A stretch of 64,000 nt of DNA, from NCBI GenBank assembly GCA_028564705.1, contig JAPXFQ010002141.1:248001-312000 (forward strand). Reading direction: 5' to 3'. Positions 19,673-30,900 of this stretch are shown piece by piece. This DNA comes from Apricaphanius iberus (taxonomy: Eukaryota > Chordata > Actinopteri > Cyprinodontiformes > Aphaniidae). The position numbers and the translations under genes were made by a program. Position 1 is the first letter of the stretch; every line of letters begins with the position of its first letter. A model generated the notes under the pieces. It worked only from the letters and a program-made list of their open reading frames with translations, was not told the DNA's origin and did not search any database.

Positions 19673-22384
19673 GTAATGTCTTGTACAATCCACTTTTTAG
19701 TTCAGTTTTAAATGAAACTGTTTCATCTGGGGGTCTGAACTTTGACTAGACTGTTACAACACCTCGATTCTTCTGTTTCTTTAGTCATTCTGTTGCAGAT
19801 TTGCTGCTGTGATTTGACCAAGCTTTTTCTTTGCACAAACTAACAATTAGGGTTAATCTAACTTTTTGGACTTGTTCAAACATCTAACCTGCTGAGGCCT
19901 GCAGCGTTAAGTCGAAACTCTTGTTTTGGTTTGTTTTTTCCCCCTCATTTCTCTGAGTAATCATGCGCTCGGATCTTGGAGTGTATTTACTGGGGTGTAC
20001 TGTACCAACGTCTGGAAAGATTGGCACCTTTCTGAAATATTTTTCACTTGTGAAAAGCCTTTCCAAGGGGAAAACAGGAGGATGGACTTCAGATGGTGTA
20101 GAAATTACCTTTATGACCTTTTTCAGTTTGATGGACAGCAACAGTCGCTTCTCCAAGGTCACCGCTGATGTCTGCAAACTTTGGAATAGACTAAAACACA
20201 CCTGGAACTAGAAACCTCTTCTACAATCGATGTTTATACGATAATGATCATCAGTTAATGATCCAAGTGTTATTAGCAGCGCCTGGTTGACTCTTTCCTC
20301 GTTAAATCATACAGAAGTAGTAAGGGTGAGGAGTTTAACACATATTTGGGCTGCATCACAGCTCAGGGTGACCACTCAATAGAGTGACGATAAAATGTGG
20401 TTTAGAATAAAACAATTAGACAATGTTCATTTTTAAAGCATTGCAAAATGGCAACAGGGTATCCACTTGATCTGGACAAGTATTAAAAGTTGATGAATTG
20501 ATTTAAGGAAAATTAAGAAAATTTCATTGTATTAAAAGTCTTAGATTTTGGTTAGTATTGACACCTTTTAAAAAATCATTTTGTCTGTTACAAATAGACG
20601 CACTTAAACTGATAAAGTTAGATAGTTTTTGGTTCCTTTATACCGGCAATACTACCTTTACATACTGTTGCTGCAGACGTGCCGCTGCAGACCTGATGCT
20701 TCCTGCTAATCTATAGTGAGGTGATACATCACTACAGAAAATGGGGAAGTGTAAATTTGCTGGTTATTGATTAGAAGTTGAGGATTTATAGAATGGCTGA
20801 ACTCTGTGGCCAAAAGCAACAGGGAGGCTCTCTTTACATTTTGTTAAAAACATCAATGTAGCAACTTTGGTACCTGTGAGTAAGCCACTCCCCAATGTTA
20901 CGACCTCCACAACAATGAGTTTGACTCCACCGTCTGCTGTATCCAACCACTGAGTGCTGTTGGCATGCACACCAACGCATCAGGGTGAGGTAATTTAGTG
21001 TTTGCACACAGAAGTAAACCGCTTCTTTGCTCCTCTTTACTTGGGCTCAATGGATTTCTTTCTGTTTAAATCCCAACATGTGACTGTTTTATAGTTTACT
21101 GCGCTACAAGAAAGTCTTCACTCTACTTTAGCAGGCCTTGAAGTCTTGAATAAGTTAATTCATCCATTATTAGGGATGGGTAGCAACAAGGGCGTCAAGT
21201 TTGTTTTTATTATTACTGGAGGCATACAGTAATTATAAACTTGAATATGGTTTGAGGATTGCTAGGGACAGTTATTAAATATTTATTTTGCCTCTAAGTA
21301 TTCATCCGTCCGTTTCATGTTTCATTACAATATGCACTGCAGAGTATAAATGTGGTGAAAATTGCATCTTTATTAAATCAATACAAGTTAAAAGCAATAG
21401 GTTTAACTGTTTTCCTTTTTAAACGTCACCAATAGGCTGTTGGTTAGGAAGAATTATTGAAATCTACACCGTAGCACAAAGAACAATGTTTGATATAATA
21501 TGCACTCGGACCAGCAGAATGCACGATAAAACCTGCTCCTTTTGCAACCCCAACACCGTTCTGTGTGGAGAAACTTCAAATTTAACCTACAGCTGACAGT
21601 CCTGCAATAGGGCAGCTACTTGTGAGTGATCCGCATAAAGTTGTTTCAGGTGGAAAAACCCAAATTGAATTTCACGGCTCCAGGAGGAAGTTTATTTAAT
21701 GCGAGCGGACATAACTTGTTATGTTTTGTTTAAGAGTCCCAAATAGGAAAATGTTGATGTGTTGTTTTGCTGGAGGGAGCAGGAGGGAAATTTTTCCAAA
21801 GTTATGCTGATGACGCAATGCTGTCGCTATCCATCCAGAATCTAGAAAAATCTAGGTAAAGCCAGACTGGACAGTGTTTGGTTTCTGCACAGGGATTTCT
21901 GCACAGTACACATTTCAGCTGCAGTATCCAAATAATGAAAGACTAATAATTCACTCCACTAGTATTTAGAATTTAGATTTAGAATCTTTTTGTTTAGTCT
22001 GCAGCTAAATGAAGCTTTAACCGCTTGCTTCTGTTGCGTAAAAGTCTGTCTCGCCTGCATGCGTTTCTGAGTGCACTCTTGACCACTTGCTCTAGATTTC
22101 AGGAGATTTTATCTGACTTATGGGCAGAGGGAGCTGCAATATAAATGCAGGAGACTTCTGCAACTTGAAGCTTGGGATAATAGTGTTTTTACACTTGAGC
22201 ATTTTATGTGAGAGCGCAGCAGTTGGAGCATGTTTTCTGTTTTGATTTGAGAGGAGTGGGTCTTTCACATTGAGACGCAGGCAGTGTTCCGGCGACATTT
22301 TGACAGGTAGATTCTGAATAAAGTTAGTGGCCCACTGCAACACTTTATTACAAGCTATCGCGCTAACGAGATGATTAGCTGACC
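19673..22384. other. Intronic sequence, no feature recognised
   Basis: No repeats or coding exons could be assigned. Three overlapping frames at 19884..20211 on both strands are short and look like chance open frames. Confidence 0.35.
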
Positions 22385-22519
22385 ATTAAAGCACGAGCCC
22401 TTCCAGAGACTGTGGTAGGAATGCAAACACCATGCAGAAGACCCCAGGCCAAGATTCAAACCCATGACCTTCTTGCTGCAAGGCAACAGTGCTGCCAACA
22501 GTGCAACTGTGCAGCCATC
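22385..22519 (-). mobile_element. tRNA-derived SINE fragment
   Basis: On the minus strand GCAGCACTGTTGCCTTGCAG is followed by AAGAAGGTCATGGGTTTGAA and TCTTGGCC, then a short body. It matches the head of the longer SINE at 24030..24345, including the B-box region. Its A box is degenerate and the body is truncated. Confidence 0.65.
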
Positions 22520-24029
22520 TTGAAGAAGTATTAAAATGTAAGTTGAAATCCCTCCATATATCCTGTATAAGTATACAAACTCTTACCAAGCACTAACCCC
22601 AGTAAAGTGAAATTTAGGTGGATCTTTATTCTGTGTGTGAGTGTCAGAAACCTTTAGTTTAGGTTCCATATTATAATTTTGAAATTGGGAACACCTCGCA
22701 AAACTTAATTAGTTTATGTCAAATCATTTTTGTGAAGTCCAGAGGCAAAGTTGGCCCTGGAAAATCTTAAATTAAGATGCCGTATATGTTCCTGATTTTT
22801 TGTGTTTAATGTTTTTTCTAGAATGGCAAAAAAAGTAATAAGAAGGATAGAAAACTTTAAAAAAACAGCTTAGTTTGCTATTGAATTTGTGCTTGTCAAA
22901 CTTTAAGATATCTAAAACCCTATTTTTGCACATCAATCAAGACAACCGTGGACAAACATTCCTGCAGGAATCATTCCTGAATGGAATACGTAACGTACTG
23001 TATCAGTGATTATGCACTAATAGTAGTTTCATGTAAATTGTTTGTTTTAATATATTTTGATTGGTCCTCCCTGCTGCAGTTCACTGACTGCTTTGCCTTC
23101 TCCTGTCCTGTAGGGGGAGTGAGAGGGCTGACAGTGATTGCTTCCTGCTCTCCTCTCCTCCTCCTCCTCCTCTTCCTCCCCTCTCACATTAATCTGAGGT
23201 GACACATTTTCATGTACCATTGCCATGCACCAGTGCGCTGTCCCCAGGTCATGTGTCAGGGCTTCTCTCATCTAAATGAGTTATGCAAGAAAAACTGATG
23301 GGCTGCAGGAAATAACCCTGGTTCTTTATTAAACTTTTTAGAAGAAATATGAAAGATAAATTAACTAACACATGTAAATAAAAGTCATAAAAAGTCTTAA
23401 AAAGTGTCACTACGGTCTCACTGAATTTCATACAATGAGGGGGAAAAAAGGGCACCCCTCTTTTTCTAAAGTGTACAATTCTGGTTTTAACCGTATTTAT
23501 GCGATGAGGCAGAAGCTGTCTGAATTTAAAAGTGTGTAGGTAGTAGAAAAAAAAGCGGAGGCAGTGAAAGAGTGCAGACATAACCGACACAGCAACAGCC
23601 TGTCAGTTTGTTGTAATTCCTTTTCCTGAATTTGTGAAAGAAATCCGACACATTTTAACAGAGATTTGGCTTTTTGCAATCATCAAGGTGATCCCCAAGG
23701 AGATATTATCTGAAAAACTTGGCATAAAGTTGAGGATCAAATAAAGGATCTCTTGAGTTCTTTTTAAGGTCTTTGAGGAGGTCGCGTTGGATATATTTGT
23801 AATCCGTCATTTTGACAAACCAGGTCAATTTTTTTTTTTTTCATTAAAACACATGTAGTAGTATTTATTGTGTTATTAATCTTAAATAATATTCAGTCCA
23901 AACAAACTGTACAGGGATCTGCATATAAAAATGAAATTACGGGATTACACCTCAAATATGAATAGTCTGAACACACAGTCTTATAAATTCCTCCTGCTCA
24001 ACATGGAAATGAAAGGCTCTCCTAATTAT
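22520..24029. other. Intronic sequence, no gene seen
   Basis: A CTC-rich pyrimidine run occupies about 23141..23187. Frames on the minus strand at 23249..23590 and 23497..23679 have no recognisable domain. The block around 23080..23280 is repeat-free and may be conserved noncoding, which is only a guess. Confidence 0.35.
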
Positions 24030-24345
24030 TCTTCCATCCATCCATTTTCTTAACTGCTTAATCCTTAATGGGTCGCGGGGGTGCTGGTGCCTAGCTCCAG
24101 CTGTCAACGGGTGAGAGGTGTAGTACAACCTGGACAGGTCATGAGTCCATCACAGGGTCACATAGAGACAGACAGCAAATACTCACACCTAAGGACAATT
24201 TACAGTGATCAATTAATCTGACAGTCATGTTTTTGGAATGTGGAGCAAACTCCATGCAGGAAGACCCTGGGCTGGGATATGAACCCACAACCTTCTTGCT
24301 GCAAGGCAACAGTGCTAACCACTCCCCCACCGTGCAGCTGCCCTC
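24030..24345 (-). mobile_element. tRNA-derived SINE, near full length
   Basis: Minus-strand head: CACGGTGGGGGAGTGGTTAG (A box) then GGTTGTGGGTTCATATCCCA (B box) at about 24335..24268. The body ends towards GGGTCGCGGGGGTGCTGGTG and TTCTTAACTGCTTAATCC, and the 3' tail is (GGATG)n at about 24032..24042 read in reverse. The tail resembles that of Rex3-type LINEs, suggesting these supply its retrotransposition machinery. This head-body-tail plan is a common teleost SINE. Confidence 0.7.
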
Positions 24346-25368
24346 CTAATCATGCGTGATCAAATAGTAAGAATTGTTGCCGAGGTTATTTTCAGGAAGT
24401 TTTGGATTTTTGCCTCAGAGAGATGACTTCTCTTGAGGGTGTAGATAGTGCTCTGGTGGCTGAATCCGCATTCCGCTGCCACACTGAAGACTGGAATTAA
24501 CCGTCATGTCAGTCAAAGTTTTAAAATGAGGAAACATCTCTCCAGTTTTACTAAGTGGTCAGAGTAGGCCTGGGCGGTATACCAGTTCATACGAAAAACT
24601 GGTGTTTATTTTCATTATGATGTGAATTTTTGATATACCTCTGAATAGCTTAGACAATTTCCGAACATTTAATCTGGGGGAGTGTCTCAGCTTTGACCGA
24701 TTTCACTGCTACACGCTCTTCACCACAGTGGGAAAAGTAACATTTTTAAATAAGTACAGCTGTTGGCAGGAGCCAAAAAGAGGAGTCACGTCTAAAGTTT
24801 AGAAGTTTATCAGCTTTAAATGGTGAGACGAGAATCGAACAGCATACCTTTTACAAGCGCTATTGCGAATAACCAGTAGGGGGGAGTGGCTGCAAAAAAA
24901 AAAATCAAAAATAGCAGTAAATATGATTTACATACCATGTACAATACTTCTGCTGTCTTTTTTCTGTTGTTATCTGAATAATAACCAGCTAATAATCTCC
25001 TACGGTCAACATGTTTATTTACTTCTTCTTTGTCTGAGTCTGTATGCCACCTAGCGGGATTCTTTAGTACTACATGCAAAGCCAGTACAAGATGCAATTT
25101 GCTTCTTGCATCAACGTGAGGTTAAAAAACAAGTTTACTTTTAGCCTTAGAACATCAGTAGAGTCAAGTAGAATCCTAATAATTTTAATTCTTTTCATTT
25201 TTGACCTGTGTCTCCGAAAAACATGATGCAGTCCAAATGACAGTAACATGGGCTAATTAAAGCACATTTTTATATTATTCATTCTTATAAGATAATTTGG
25301 ATATGAACGGTCTTGTATGAAAAAAAAATTAAGTTAAATACCATAATATCGATATGTTTAAAAAAATT
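24346..25368. other. Intronic sequence with one DNA-element end
   Basis: At 24566 the text GTAGGCCTGGGCGGTATACC resembles a terminus of fish hAT elements (GGCCTGGGCGGTATAC). A matching right end may be the AAATACCATAATATCG text at about 25336, just before the Rex3 insertion. Not proven. Confidence 0.35.
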
Positions 25369-27395
25369 CCATCTATCCATCCATCTTCTTCCGCTTATCT
25401 GGGGTCGGGTCGCAGGGGCAGTAGCTTAAGCAGAGAGACCCAGACCTCCCTCTCCCCGGCCATTTGCGCTAGCTCCTCAGGAGGAATCCCGAGGCGTAGT
25501 CCCTCCAGCAATCCTGGGTCTTCCCCTGGGCTTCCGTCCTGGAGGCATCCTGATGCGAGAGATGCCCGAGCCACCTCAACTCGCTCCTCTCGATTTGGAG
25601 GATCCGCCCCGTCCGGATGACCGAGCTTTTCACCCTATCTCTAAGGAAGAACCCAGCCACCTTGCAGAGGAAACTAAATTCAGCCGCCTGTATCCGTGAT
25701 CTTGTTCTTTCGGTCACCATCCAGAGTTCGTGACCACAGATGAGGTTAGGAACATAGATCGACCGGTAAATCGAGAGCTTTGCCTTTTGGCTCAGCTCTC
25801 TCTTAACCATGACAGACCATTACAGCGCCCGCATAACTGCAGACCCCTTACCAATCCGTCTATCGATCTCCCGCTCCATTTTTCGCTAATTCATGAACAA
25901 GACCCCCAGATATCTGAACTCCTCCACTTGAGGAAGGACCCTATCCCCAACCCGAAGAAGGCACCCTACCCTTTTCCGGCTCAAGACCATGGTCTCGGAT
26001 TTGGACGTGCTGATCCTCATCCCGCTTCACACCCGGCTGCGAACCACTCCAGCGAAAGCTGTAGATCATGTTCCGATATAGCCAGCAGGACCACATCATC
26101 TGCGAAAAGCAGAGACCCAATCCTGAGGCCACCAAAACGGATCCCCTCAACACCTTGGCTGCACCTAGAAATCCTGTCCATAAATATTATGAATTGTATC
26201 TGTGATAAAGGGCAACCTTGGCGGACTCCAACACTCACTGGAAACGAATCCGACTTAATGCTGGCAATGCGACACCAGAACTCTGACACCGGCCATACAG
26301 GGACCTAACAGCACTTATCAAAGGTACCCCATACTCCTGGAGTACCCCCCACAGGATTCCCCGAGGGACACAGTTGAATACCATCTCCAATTCCACAAAA
26401 CACATGTAGACTGGTTGGGTGAACTCCAACGCACCCTCCAAGACCCTTCTGAGGGTGTAGAGCTGGTACAGTGTTCTACGGCCAGTACAAAAACAACATT
26501 GTTCCTCCTCAATCTGAGGTTCGACTATCCATCGGAACCCTCCTCTCCAGAATCCCTGAATAGATCTTACCAAGGAGGCTCAGAAGTGTGATCCCCCTGT
26601 AGTTGGAACACACTCTGTGGTCCTCGTTTTTAAAGAGGGGGACTACCACCCCGGTCTGCCAATCCAAGGGAACTGCCCCCGATGTCCATGCAATATTGCA
26701 GAGCTGCGTTAACCAACACAGCCCTACAATATCCAGAGCCTCAAGGAACTCAATGCGGATCTCATCCACCCCCGGAGCCCTGCCACCAAGGAGCTTTTTA
26801 ACAACCTCGGTGACCTCAGCACCAGGGATTGGAGAGCCCGTCCCAAAGTCCCCAGACCCCGCCTCCAAACAAGAAGGCGTGTCGGTGGGATTGAGGAGGT
26901 CTTCGAAGTATACAACCCATGGATCCAAGATGTCCCGGTTCGAGGTCAGCAGCACACCTCCCCCACTGTAAACAGTGTTGGTGGCAGACCGCTTCCCCCC
27001 CTGAGACGCCGGAATGTGGACCAGAATCGCTTCGAAACCATATGGAAGTCATTCTCCATGGTCTCTCCAAACTCCTCCCACACCCGAGTTTTTGCCTCAG
27101 CGACCATCCGAGCCATACTCCGCTTGGCCTGCCAGTTCCTATCAGCTGCTTTCGGAGTCCCACAGGCCAAAAAGGCCCGATAGGACTCATTCTTCAGCTT
27201 GACAGCATCCCTCACCGCCAATGTCCACCAGCGGGTTCGAGGGTTGCCGCCGCGACTCCTTCTGATAAGGGACTCTGCCAGACATTCCCAGCAGTCTCTC
27301 ACAACTCGTTTTGTTCCTGCCAGGTCTGTCCGGTCTCCTTGCCCCTTCTTAGTCCCTCTTCCTGGATACACCCCTGCTCAGGACCACAGAAGGTT
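25369..27395 (-). mobile_element. Rex3-type (RTE clade) LINE, 5'-truncated
   Basis: Reading on the minus strand the element ends with CCGCTTATC-complement text and a short (GATG)n tail at 25369..25384, the hallmark tail of Rex3 retroelements. The region around 26200 (GTGATAAAGGGCAACCTTGG) and around 26645 (TACCACCCCGGTCTGCCA) matches the two conserved blocks used to recognise Rex3 in fish, as I recall them. About 2.0 kb remain of an element of over 3 kb; the endonuclease half is missing. No target duplication was found. It is broken by frameshifts (next entry). Confidence 0.85.
25469..27371 (-). pseudogene. Rex3 reverse transcriptase, broken in several frames
   Basis: Consecutive minus-strand pieces read N- to C-terminal. 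27371..26946 is the region before RT (ARMVAEAKTRVWEEFGETME). 26955..26509 has the early RT blocks (LLGGRAPGVDEIRIEFLEAL, DWQTGVVVPLFKNEDHRVC, NYRGITLLS). 26573..26235 is the palm (VELEMVFNCVPRGILWGVL). 26289..26017 has SVGVRQGCPLSQIQFIIFMD and the catalytic box FADD (SLLFADDVVLLA). 25810..25469 has the C-terminal TERTRSRIQAAEFSFL and LRWLGHL. Frame changes between pieces show at least four disruptions. The palm reads V-E-L-E where a D is usual in the first catalytic block, so it could not be active even if repaired. Confidence 0.85.
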
Positions 27396-27944
27396 TAGTA
27401 ATAGTCACTTATTAATCATTCTAAAAATTCACAGTAGTCTTTGTGTCAGGAGAGATTGAAAGTACTTTTCCTTACTTTGATCTCAGGGCAGCATTGACTG
27501 TTGATTTTGACGCTGTAACTTTATAAAAAGTATGACCAGCTGCACTCTCAGGCTCAGAGAGGTGAGGGAAAAAAAGGCATTATCCGCTGCCAAATCACCG
27601 CGCAGCCGAAATAAAAGGAAACAAGACTTGAGGTCGGTTCAAAAATGTTTTAAGTTTTAATAACTCGGTCGATTGAAAAAGTAATTGAAACTACAGCTTC
27701 TGTCGGTTACATAAAGACTGTTCTGAAAACTTGCAGCTGGCTGTTGCGACGTGTCACTAATTACAGCTGATTGGTTTCCTCATTGGACATCCAAATGACA
27801 TAGGTGACCTATTTTGGATTGACAGCGAATTTCACCAACAGGTGGAAACAGGAGGAAACTGTAACCTATAGCTCATTCCTTGGCAAAATGCAAATGAAGC
27901 ATGTTTATTCTACAACCCTCTCACATAACAGGGAGTGTACATGA
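27396..27944. other. Intronic sequence with a core-family remnant
   Basis: GACTGTTGATTTTGACGCTG followed by TAACTTTATAAAAAG at about 27495..27528 is a short relic of the array-core family (copy e). Nothing else recognised. Confidence 0.35.
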
Positions 27945-28065
27945 TATGCGACGCCATCGGATATCGGGAGAAATTCGGGAGAATGGTTGCTCCGGGAGAT
28001 TTTCGGGAGGTTTAAGGAAATTCAGGAGTCTCCCGGGAAAATCGGGAGGTTTGGCAAGTATGACC
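27945..28065. repeat. Dispersed repeat fragment (CGGGAGA-rich)
   Basis: The repeated CGGGAG words, GGAGTCTCCCGGGAAAATCG and GGGAGGTTTGGCAAGTATGA match the end of a common vertebrate DNA-element repeat as I recall it (terminus ATACTTGCCAACC). No coding content. Confidence 0.45.
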
Positions 28066-28077
28066 TCAGTTTAAAGG

Positions 28078-28605
28078 ATAGCTAATGATGTACATTTCGA
28101 CTATGTTTGTCAAGTGATTTGGGATTTATTTGACTGTAAAATTTACAATTAAAATGCCTACAAATCGGAAGTCAGACGTGACATGTATGACGTCAGCCAG
28201 TTAGCGCAAGCTAGCACTAGCTATAGCACACAAAACATTCACTAAGAGCTTATAAAGCTTCTCCTCCATGCTGGCTCTCCCTCCACTGACTGCTTTACAC
28301 CCGACATCCAAATGGTCAGATTTTTAGTGGTTTTCTCCGTGTTTAATACTCCTTTTTTCGTCCTGGAGGCTATGGCCCTCTGTCCCCTTCTTCTGGGCAG
28401 TTTACAAAAAAAACCTAAAGTAACTTTTGCCTCCGGTCGAAAATAGTGTTTTCTCTGCATCAAAATAAGTCTTTAAAATTCACGTACATCATATGTTCGA
28501 TCCACTGCGCATTTCAAACTGGGTTAGAAAATAACTTTTACTGCTCCATTGACTCTCATTCATTTTTTTGGCAGTAGGGGACCCATGGAATGGAGGGAGA
28601 AGGGC
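28078..28605. mobile_element. Long-TIR DNA element, copy 2 (left end missing)
   Basis: Matches 8998..9565 in order and orientation: GCTAATGATGTACATTTCGA, TGATTTGGGATTTATTTGA, AAGCTTCTCCTCCATGCTGG, CCTCCGGTCGAAAA, ACGTACATCATATGTTCGAT, GTTAGAAAATAACTTTTA, and GGGGACCCATGGAA. The right arm is kept but the left inverted arm is not visible, so this copy is 5'-truncated or rearranged. Confidence 0.65.
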
Positions 28606-28789
28606 TTGACCTAAACTCCCAATTGAACACAATGACTCTGATAACTACTGTTGAAGGAGAAGGCAGCGCACAGCATATGACTTCCCCCGTTACATCACAG
28701 ATCAAGTGAAGAATAAACCAAAGCCCAAAGAAGAACTGTAAATCTTAAGATTCAAAAATCTGAAGATAGCCAAGGGAATGATCATAACC

Positions 28790-28870
28790 GAATCAATTAC
28801 ATGGACAACTGAGAGGTGAATTTGCCCTTGTGGGATCAATAAAGTATTTTTGATTGATTGATTGCTTGAT
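28790..28870 (+). repeat. LINE-type 3' tail
   Basis: GCCCTTGTGGGATCAATAAA followed by GTATTTTTGATTGATTGATT has the form of the 3' end of fish non-LTR elements, a polyadenylation-like AATAAA and then a short tandem tail. The body of the element is not recognised upstream. Confidence 0.4.
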
Positions 28871-30115
28871 TAAAGCGTCGGAATAAAGAAATTAACGTGA
28901 CTCACAACTCTTCATGTCTATTAATTTTAATAGCAACACATACAGTAGATTTAAAATATAAAAGTTAATTTGCAGATGAGCTACATCTCGCAGAGGCCCT
29001 GTAATATCACAATGCATGAAGAACGGCTAAGAGGTAGATGTGTTTGCTCATGCACCACAGAGAACACATTCAGGTGGCTGCTGTGTGGGAGTTTGAGGGA
29101 TTAATTATGTAATAAAATGGAGGTGGGCTCCAACTCAAAGAGAAGAGAAAAAGGTTGATTCTTTTAGTTAGATCGTGAACCCAAACCTTTGGACTAGTGT
29201 TAACCAGAAAGTCTTGGTATTTGTGCAGCTATTACAGGCAATTTAAATCAAAATTGCCAGTCACACAAAAAACAAAACAGTTTTTCTAAAGGTCATCCTG
29301 TACATACATTAGTTTAAATGATTTTTATCTCAGTATTTTGATTAACTTCTCTCCATATGGTGAGTTTTCTTTTACCTCCAGGGCAACAAAAGAAAAAAGG
29401 AAAATTGGCTTAATTTGTCTCCTGCCAGCTCCCAAAAGCAACTGCTAGATCTCTATGACCTTAAAAGCAATCCTATTCCATTTATCACTTTTATTATGAA
29501 GAATCGTACTTGGTCGAGGCTCTGTCTGTTCATAATGTGGACATATAGATGCACCAAAGTATATACTGATGCTGATGCAGCATTTACAAGCTTTATGAAT
29601 AAACACAGCAAAATCGGTTGCGTCTTTTGTGGTCTTTGTTTAAAAATCTCTGATTTCATCCCCCCTCAATGAGTCACATCATTCATTTATAATACAACAG
29701 TTTATTTTAAAATCATTTTCCATGGATGTTTTGAAGGACTATATAACTATTGAATTATATCCTACACTTAGGTATACTTTTCCGCCATCCCATCACCATA
29801 TCACCGCTGATATCAAAGTTGCACGGGGATGTTTCCTTGACCTTGACCCTTATAAATAATGATTTTTTTTTCTGTGCCTCCACCACCAGTTTCAGCAATC
29901 ATTTTTCAATGAATACTTTAGTTGGTAAGATTATGTTGTCAAAACCTCCCCTATTTCCTCCTTTTCCTCCAAGAATGCATCACAGCTAAGCAGAATACCA
30001 GATCAGGTGTAGCATCTATGGCAATAAAAACACCAAAAGAAAACAAAGTTAACATTTAAAAAAAAATGCTTATAACGCAATTGGAGAGAAGTAGAAGAGA
30101 AAAGTGGTCAGTAAA
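28871..30115. other. Intronic sequence, no gene seen
   Basis: No repeat or exon recognised. Frames at 29415..29672 (+) and 29453..29659 (-) are short and without a domain. Confidence 0.35.
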
Positions 30116-30156
30116 CTTTGAGACAAGCTTATGCTACTGGCAGGATCAACCAGGTA
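30116..30156 (-). rRNA. 18S rRNA 5'-end fragment (41 nt)
   Basis: On the minus strand the sequence begins TACCTGGTTGATCCTGCCAG at 30156 and continues through TAGCATAAGCTTGTCTCAAA to 30116. It matches the first 41 nt of eukaryotic 18S rRNA with one mismatch (ATAAGC for ATATGC). After that the match stops. It lies directly downstream, in the same sense, of an L2-type LINE 3' end, so it is a non-functional tag and not an rRNA gene. Confidence 0.8.
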
Positions 30157-30900
30157 GCCCTACTCCTCTCCAGTCCGCACCGGTGGGGACAGAGACGGGG
30201 GTGGAGCGAAATGGTGGCACCCCCTAGAGATGGCTCAGGATAACACACCATTCTAACTATAAGCTTTATCAAAAAGGAAGGTTTTAAGCCTACTCTTAAA
30301 AATAGACAGAGTATCTGCCTCGTGGACTAAAACTGGGAGCTGGTTCCACAGGAGAGGAGCCTGATAACTAAAAGATCTGCCTCCCATTCTACTTTTAGAA
30401 ATCCTAGGAACTATCAGTAGATGTGCATTCTGAGAGCAAAGTGCTCTGTTAGGAACAATCAGAATTCTGATGTACGATGGAGCTTGATTATTAAGGGCTT
30501 CATAAGTAAGGAGGAGGATCTTAAACTCTATTCTGGATTTAACAGAGAGCCAGTGAGGAGAAAATATGAGAAATGTGATCTCTCTTTTTAATATTCATCA
30601 GAACCCTTGCTGTAGCATTTTAGATCAACTGAAGACTTTTAATTGCACTTTGTGGACTTCCTCATAGTAAATAATTACAGTAGTCCATCCTTAAAATAAC
30701 AAATGCATGGATTAGTTCCTCAGCATCACTCTTGGACAGGATATTACTAATTTTAGCAATATAGCGGAGTCTAAAGAAGGAAATCTTAAAAATGAGTTTA
30801 ATATGGGATTTTAATGTCATGTCTTAGTAAAAAAAATAACAGAAATGTTATTATTGTACATTATTACCAGAGGCCAATTTAATGCCATCCAGAGGAAGTA
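30157..30900 (-). mobile_element. L2-type LINE, 3' portion with ORF2 C-terminus
   Basis: Minus-strand translation near the end gives RISKSRMGGRSFSYQAPLLW followed by NQLPVLVHEADTLSIFKSRL and KTFLFDKAYS, the conserved C-terminal block of fish L2 (Maui-like) ORF2. Further upstream the + text GTAGCATTTTAGATCAACTG, TTACAGTAGTCCATCC and TAATGCCATCCAGAGG also fits this element. Frameshifts and small deletions are present. The stop is near 30259 and the 3' UTR runs into the 18S fragment. Confidence 0.8.

Noticed and set aside
19297..19749. 150-codon + frame
   Set aside because: Lies inside a MITE, is Lys/Phe/Leu-rich low complexity, and shows no domain.
26919..27398. 159-codon + frame and several other + frames over 25.3-27.4 kb
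   Set aside because: Antisense shadows of the Rex3 reverse transcriptase encoded on the minus strand.
30116..30156. 18S match considered as part of an rRNA gene or processed rRNA pseudogene
   Set aside because: Only 41 nt are present and the sequence on the other side is unrelated, so it is a tag and not a gene.
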